34,633 bases of DNA, from assembly GCA_029237505.1 (NCBI GenBank), contig JARBAW010000015.1, positions 1 through 34,633 on the forward strand. Reading direction: 5' to 3'. The notes beneath the pieces were generated by a model. It searched no databases. It worked only from the letters and a program-made list of their open reading frames with translations, and had not been told where the DNA came from. This document shows positions 30,473 through 34,633 of this stretch, piece by piece. The translations under genes and the position numbers were made by a program. Position 1 is the stretch's first letter. Each line of letters opens with the position of its first letter. The DNA comes from Nitrososphaerales archaeon. GTDB lineage: Archaea > Thermoproteota > Nitrososphaeria > Nitrososphaerales > Nitrososphaeraceae.

Positions 30473-33136
30473 CTAAATTTCTTTTGTTCTCTCTATTATT
30501 TCGCTAATATTTTGCTTTTCGGTAAGAACTCCCGCCCATACATCGCTTTTTTTCACCATTTGGGGCACATTTTCAATGGTAAAGTCGGTAGGCAGTATCG
30601 AATCCAAGTTATTCCACACCACTGGCATTGAAACGGTCGCCGAAAGATTTGGCCTTAAAGAATATACCGAGGCTATCGTTTTTCCTCTTGCATTTTGGTT
30701 GTAATCAAAGAATACTTTTCCTTTCCTTTTTATGGTACTCCATTCCATCGTTACCTTATCAGGAAATCTCGAAACCATAATTCTTGCTATTATTTCAGCA
30801 AATTTCTTTGTTTGATCATATGGATAGCGATTGATGATAGGTACATAAATATGGAGTCCTGATTTTCCTGAAGTCTTAGCATACGAATTTATTTTCAATT
30901 CTTTTAGGATATCTTTCAATTGATGTGCGATTTCGACAGCAGCCTTAAAACCTGTTATATTGTACTGTGGTTCCTCGCCTTTTTTCTCCTTACCCGAATA
31001 AATATATGGATCCAGATCAAAGACAATAAAATCGGGAAAATTCAATCCGCATTTTTCCTCGAATAGAAGAGAAGAAGTATCACAGCGATCAAACTCATTT
31101 ATTCTACTATACCATGGATGCATTTCTATGCATCCCAAGTTAGCTATCCACAACAATGTTTCTCTATTATTACATATAATGTAATTAATATTGGAATTTC
31201 TGTGTTCTGAATGAACTTTAGCCGTTTGAACGAAATCTGGCTTATTTTGATCCCAATCTTTTTGATAAAATGACTTTCCTTCAATTCCATTGGGATATCT
31301 GCTAAGGGAAAGCGGTCTATCTTTTAAATGTGGAAGGATCAAATCACACATGGTTTCATAATATCGTATTAGGTCTCTTTTAAGGAATTTTGGATGATCT
31401 CTTGTTGCTTTCCAGAAAATCTTAGTGGGGTTCGTAATCTTGACCTTCATATCAATAGGAGTCTTATCGTTCCTAATTACTTTAATATGATGAGCAGAAT
31501 TGTTGTAATTATCCGCCTCAATAATACACTCATTGGGCTTTTTGTCTTCACGCAATCTCAAAAAAACCGGAGCCCGCAATATTCCATCATCGGTCCAAGC
31601 CGCAAATTTTATTTCTGCAACGAGTATTGGATTCAGCCATGTAATCTCTCTATTAATATAAGGAAGTTTATCAACTGGCATGAAGTCCTTTTCGTTTTTC
31701 TTTAGCATTGAGTATACCAAATCAAGAGTTTCATCATCAAATCCTGTACCTACATGACCAACGAATCTTAGTTTTCTTTCTAAACGAGAATATATAGCTA
31801 ATACTAGAGACCCAAAATGATGAACTCTAGCGCCTTCTCCTTTGGTATAACCAATTATTACACAATCTTGTGTTTTTGTATTCTTTATCTTTAACCAATC
31901 CTTTGATCTTATACCTTCCCTGTATACACTGTTCTTATATTTAGCTACTATTCCCTCTAGCTTTAATTTGTTACTATTATGGAGAATTTCTATACCTTTT
32001 TCCTCAATATAATCAGAAATCTTGATTAAGTCATTTACTTGTAACGTACTTGATAATATTTCACGTCGTTCTAAATAACCAAGTTCCTTGAGGCTTTTAT
32101 TTTCCATATATAATATATCAAAAACAAAGTAAGTGGCTGGCGATTCTCTAGAAAGTACTTTGATCGTGTTACTGTCTTGAATATTTATCCTATGTTGATG
32201 AAGGTGAAAGTCTGGAATTCCATTTTTGTTTAGGACTACAATTTCACCGTCGATTATTGCAGATTCACAAGCTCCAAGTGAAATCCTTGCCGCATTTACA
32301 ATTTCGGGATATCTTTTAGTTATATCATTGCCATTTCTTGATTGAATTTTAACATTTTTTTTATTCTTTAAGAGGATTGCTCTAATTCCGTCCCACTTTA
32401 TTTCAAAGACCCAATCTTTGCTATTGAAGGCTTTATCGCAGGGAGAAGCTAGCATTGGCTTAATATTTGGGAAAGGTAAATTGATCTCTGAACTATTAGC
32501 TGAAATTCCAGCGATTAGTTCATATCTCTTTGGGTTCACACTCTTGGCCTTTTTAACGCTCCTCGTTTCGATTTCTATATCTGAGTTAGATTTTCCGGTA
32601 AGGACAGAATCAGGTTGGAACAATGTAATATCTTGGTTTGATGCATATTCGTCTTTTCCTTTAATTAATAACCACTGATCTTCTCTTTTTGTTCTGATTA
32701 AAGAGAACATACCTTTCAGTTTATCGCCGTAAAGTTCAATTGACACTTTTCCTCTTTTCATTTGTTCAGAAAGAGTTTCTTTACTGGTGTATTTACCAGT
32801 GTCCCAGACTATTACGGTACCGGCGCCATAATTACCTGATGGGATAGTTCCTTCAAAAAGTAAGTAGTCTAGTGGATGATCTTCTACCAATATAGCTAAT
32901 CGCTTTGCCTCTGGATTGAGGGAAGGGCCTTTAGGAACTGCCCATGATATTAGGACTCCCTCTTCTGATTCCAATCTAAAATCAAAATGCAATCTTGACG
33001 CGTCGTGTTTTTGAACTACAAATGATCTTAATTTTTTCTTTTGAGAGCTGTGTTTTATCCTACCTCGAGGCTCCCGGGTTTTGGTAAAATCACGCTTCTT
33101 ATTATAATTGGCAAGTGACAATTTCGAATCTGCCAT
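30473..33136 (-). CDS. ligD: LigD: phosphoesterase-ligase-polymerase NHEJ enzyme
   Basis: An 887-residue enzyme from ATG 33136 (TTG 33154 would add six residues). The order is PE, ligase, polymerase, as in Pseudomonas LigD. PE: HDASRLHFDFR with H44, H50, D52 and R54, plus H87. Ligase: EIKWDGIRA with the adenylated lysine K247, followed by the OB-fold region to about 540. Polymerase (archaeo-eukaryotic primase type): FDLDP with D707 and D709, TSGKSGLH at 755-762 and catalytic D811 in VFFDYNQN. All three active sites look intact. It repairs double-strand breaks by end joining, normally with Ku, and no Ku gene is in this window. A TATA-like AT run is at about 33196-33206. Confidence 0.95.
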   Translation of the reverse strand: MADSKLSLANYNKKRDFTKTREPRGRIKHSSQKKKLRSFVVQKHDASRLHFDFRLESEEGVLISWAVPKGPSLNPEAKRLAILVEDHPLDYLLFEGTIPSGNYGAGTVIVWDTGKYTSKETLSEQMKRGKVSIELYGDKLKGMFSLIRTKREDQWLLIKGKDEYASNQDITLFQPDSVLTGKSNSDIEIETRSVKKAKSVNPKRYELIAGISANSSEINLPFPNIKPMLASPCDKAFNSKDWVFEIKWDGIRAILLKNKKNVKIQSRNGNDITKRYPEIVNAARISLGACESAIIDGEIVVLNKNGIPDFHLHQHRINIQDSNTIKVLSRESPATYFVFDILYMENKSLKELGYLERREILSSTLQVNDLIKISDYIEEKGIEILHNSNKLKLEGIVAKYKNSVYREGIRSKDWLKIKNTKTQDCVIIGYTKGEGARVHHFGSLVLAIYSRLERKLRFVGHVGTGFDDETLDLVYSMLKKNEKDFMPVDKLPYINREITWLNPILVAEIKFAAWTDDGILRAPVFLRLREDKKPNECIIEADNYNNSAHHIKVIRNDKTPIDMKVKITNPTKIFWKATRDHPKFLKRDLIRYYETMCDLILPHLKDRPLSLSRYPNGIEGKSFYQKDWDQNKPDFVQTAKVHSEHRNSNINYIICNNRETLLWIANLGCIEMHPWYSRINEFDRCDTSSLLFEEKCGLNFPDFIVFDLDPYIYSGKEKKGEEPQYNITGFKAAVEIAHQLKDILKELKINSYAKTSGKSGLHIYVPIINRYPYDQTKKFAEIIARIMVSRFPDKVTMEWSTIKRKGKVFFDYNQNARGKTIASVYSLRPNLSATVSMPVVWNNLDSILPTDFTIENVPQMVKKSDVWAGVLTEKQNISEIIERTKEI

Positions 33137-33254
33137 ATTTAATCCACTGGTCAATTACATTTTTGTCTCAAGACCGTCCAAAATCAATCCTCACAACTAT
33201 ATATGGTAGTACAAACTATAAAATGAGCTTTTGAATAGTGAGCATGATTTGTCA

Positions 33255-33875
33255 TTACATTTTTTCTAGTAATTGTTGCTTCATTTTTTGGAACTCTGAT
33301 TCACTCAAAATTCCATCGTCCTTCAACTGGGAAAGTTTCTTGATTTCATCGGCAACCGAAATAGTAACAACATTGCTCATTGATTCGGCATTGCTATTAG
33401 CTTTCATTCGTCTTCTAATTATTTCCAAAAGTTCTTCTGCCTTATCCTTGGAGAGTGCCTCAATGATGCCTTCTTGGTCATCTTCCCCACTAACACCTTC
33501 ATCAATTAGTCCTAACTTGGTTTTATTAACCAGCGAGGGAGCCTTAAATAATATAGTTGATGTAAAGAACCCCTTCTGTAGTTTCACACTGGTTATGACG
33601 TCATATGGAATATCGATAAGCTCCGATTTCAAACCAAGCAAATATGGATCTCTTATAATGACCCTTCTGTCGGTTGCAATTACATTATTGGGTGTCAAAG
33701 CTGAGCCACCTGGCATAAATCTGGATTGCCTTGCTACCAGGAGAACTTTTTCATCGGGATTCAATATCTTTTCAATTTTCTCAATTTCGTCTAATTCCTC
33801 TACATCAGTTATATCAGTGTTAAATGAATGCTTGTCAGATGCCACCAATTTACCCAATAAATGTAATGTCGACAT
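33255..33875 (-). CDS. PH-domain protein with C-terminal SHOCT domain
   Basis: A 206-residue soluble protein. A bacterial-type PH fold (about 35-120: ILNPDEKVLLVARQSRF; VIATDRRVIIRDPYLLGLKSELIDIPYDVITSVKL) is followed by an acidic linker and a C-terminal SHOCT domain (DEIKKLSQLKDDGILSESEFQKMKQQLL). SHOCT motifs usually serve oligomerisation or membrane/peptide binding. The function of this pair is unknown. A TTG start 17 codons upstream is possible; the ATG at 33875 (MSTLHLLGK) is preferred because the added N-terminus lacks family features. It is upstream of ligD, in the same direction, 119 nt away. Confidence 0.75.
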   Translation of the reverse strand: MSTLHLLGKLVASDKHSFNTDITDVEELDEIEKIEKILNPDEKVLLVARQSRFMPGGSALTPNNVIATDRRVIIRDPYLLGLKSELIDIPYDVITSVKLQKGFFTSTILFKAPSLVNKTKLGLIDEGVSGEDDQEGIIEALSKDKAEELLEIIRRRMKANSNAESMSNVVTISVADEIKKLSQLKDDGILSESEFQKMKQQLLEKM

Positions 33876-34070
33876 ATTTAATAAAAGCTCCCGTGAAATT
33901 TTTGATATCTTTAACAATATTTGCAATACTTGGTATTAATCTTCTATCAAGTATGATAGGCAAGATGGTAAGAATGAGAAGATTTATTTCGTACAACTAT
34001 TTCGTAGAACTGAATCCATCAACGCAGAAGAAACTCACACGGTGATTCCTAATAGCTAGTAGATGAAATT

Positions 34071-34094
34071 ATGTCTCCTTAGAACTAGAGACAT
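34071..34094. terminator. 7-bp perfect hairpin downstream of a micro-gene
   Basis: ATGTCTC (34071-34077) pairs with GAGACAT (34088-34094) around a 10-nt loop. It lies about 50 nt past the stop of the minus-strand zinc micro-gene. No strong T-run is adjacent, so its role is uncertain. Confidence 0.25.
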
Positions 34095-34140
34095 TTGTGA
34101 TAACATGATTTTTATCGACGGTCTGAACCACCCGATTACA

Positions 34141-34266
34141 TCATGGATTGATTCTACCTGGATAAAACACATGCGATATTAATCTGTGATAACAAGTATT
34201 ACAGACAAACATATCTAGAAATTGATTCAGCGAATGGATATGTTTTCTACAGTAGTCACATTTCAT
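34141..34266 (-). CDS. CxxC...CxxC zinc micro-protein (41 aa)
   Basis: ATG 34266 to TGA 34141-34143 encodes 41 residues with C3/C6 and C22/C25 (CDYC, CNTC) and His residues at 9, 11, 27 and 32, so a zinc-binding fold is very likely. A TATA-like CTATATAAATTT on the minus strand (about 34292-34303) is about 30 nt upstream. No homologous family is recognised by name. Confidence 0.6.
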   Translation of the reverse strand: MKCDYCRKHIHSLNQFLDMFVCNTCYHRLISHVFYPGRINP

Positions 34267-34487
34267 AGTTTCCATTATAATATTATGTTCATTAAAATTT
34301 ATATAGTTTTTAACATTAATTTAGGAAAATTTTTTCTTGATTAATTTTCTATATTATACATCCACCATTATGATAGTCTTCTAAAATTCCTAACTATCTA
34401 TCGCATGAGGTATGGTATGAAATTGATATATTATGAGATTAATAGAAACAATTAAAGGGCCTCATTTAATTTCTCGATAATTATATC

Positions 34488-34633
34488 ATGAAACACATTT
34501 TTGAAGTATTCTTCTTGACTTGTGTGTGTACCTGTATGTGCATTACCGTCTTATTCCAGTTAGAAATTCCAACACAGTCAGTTTTTGCCGCAGAGCAACC
34601 TACAGCAAAAATCAATATGACTAATTATGATTA
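34488..34633 (+). CDS. Secreted protein, N-terminal part (runs off the edge)
   Basis: From ATG 34488 to the window end, 48 codons are visible: an N-terminal signal peptide (hydrophobic, cysteine-rich ITVLF-type core, about 5-25) with a likely cleavage region near SVFAAEQ, then KINMTNYD. A TATA-like CATTTAATT (34463-34471) lies about 21 nt upstream. It could be any exported protein; the visible mature part is too short to classify. Confidence 0.55.
   Translation, partial: MKHIFEVFFLTCVCTCMCITVLFQLEIPTQSVFAAEQPTAKINMTNYD

Noticed and set aside
33238-33939. A 233-codon plus-strand frame opposite the PH/SHOCT gene
   Set aside because: Ser- and Leu-rich antisense shadow; the minus-strand protein has recognisable PH and SHOCT domains.

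Overview
The window (about 35% GC by eye) reads as chromosome of an ammonia-oxidising archaeon of the Thaumarchaeota/Nitrososphaeria, probably of the soil Nitrososphaera/Nitrosocosmicus type. This is inference from gene content. It carries an Alba chromatin protein, a fused ADP-forming acyl-CoA synthetase of the kind used in the thaumarchaeal 3-hydroxypropionate/4-hydroxybutyrate cycle, F420-type oxidoreductases, a stand-alone Lrp/AsnC ligand domain, many very small zinc-finger proteins, and archaeal TATA boxes about 25-30 nt before start codons (leaderless mRNAs). I see no rRNA, tRNA, CRISPR array, transposase or integrase.

Layout. 1-2.2 kb: the tail of an unknown gene, a split-barrel F420-type reductase, a small gene broken by one apparent base deletion, a small zinc protein, and an orphan Dam-like adenine methyltransferase. 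2.4-7.3 kb: acyl-CoA synthetase (ADP-forming), a zinc-ribbon/PRC-like/zinc-ribbon protein, a DEAD-box RNA helicase and a small membrane protein. 7.35-10.4 kb: a RecA-like protein with a ruined Walker A, divergent from a class V aminotransferase; then an Lrp-like RAM protein, a cyclase-family (formamidase-like) hydrolase and an unlisted 47-residue membrane peptide. 10.5-12.5 kb: an NCS1 permease and small zinc proteins. 12.5-16.4 kb, mostly one strand: hexapeptide acyltransferase, Trm112-like protein, Gfo/Idh/MocA dehydrogenase, branched-chain aminotransferase, NMNAT-like nucleotidyltransferase and Alba. The acyltransferase and dehydrogenase resemble WbpD and WbpB of acetamido-sugar synthesis.

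16.5-24.2 kb: thaumarchaeal unknowns, a PsbP-like lipoprotein/secreted protein, a KAP-family NTPase fused to a pentapeptide-repeat domain whose DNA has expanded in perfect tandem units, a glyoxalase-fold protein, a thiamine-binding (MTH1187/YqgV) protein, a secreted protein and an MFS transporter. 24.2-25.7 kb: the most striking locus, a cupredoxin domain fused to a class III adenylyl cyclase with no signal peptide, divergent from a 48-residue Cys/His-rich metal-binding peptide. 25.8-30.4 kb: a VTT/DedA-like membrane protein, unknowns, a candidate structured RNA, a C2H2 micro-protein, an Fgd-like F420 oxidoreductase and a winged-helix-like protein. 30.4-34.6 kb: a full PE-ligase-polymerase LigD without Ku in the window, a PH/SHOCT protein, a CxxC micro-protein and the start of a secreted protein.

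The genes are mostly short transcription units with their own promoters rather than long operons. The main functional themes are metal and redox sensing (cupredoxin-cyclase, zinc/His micro-proteins), DNA maintenance and conflict (Dam, LigD, KAP-pentapeptide NTPase), carbon fixation, and surface-sugar synthesis.
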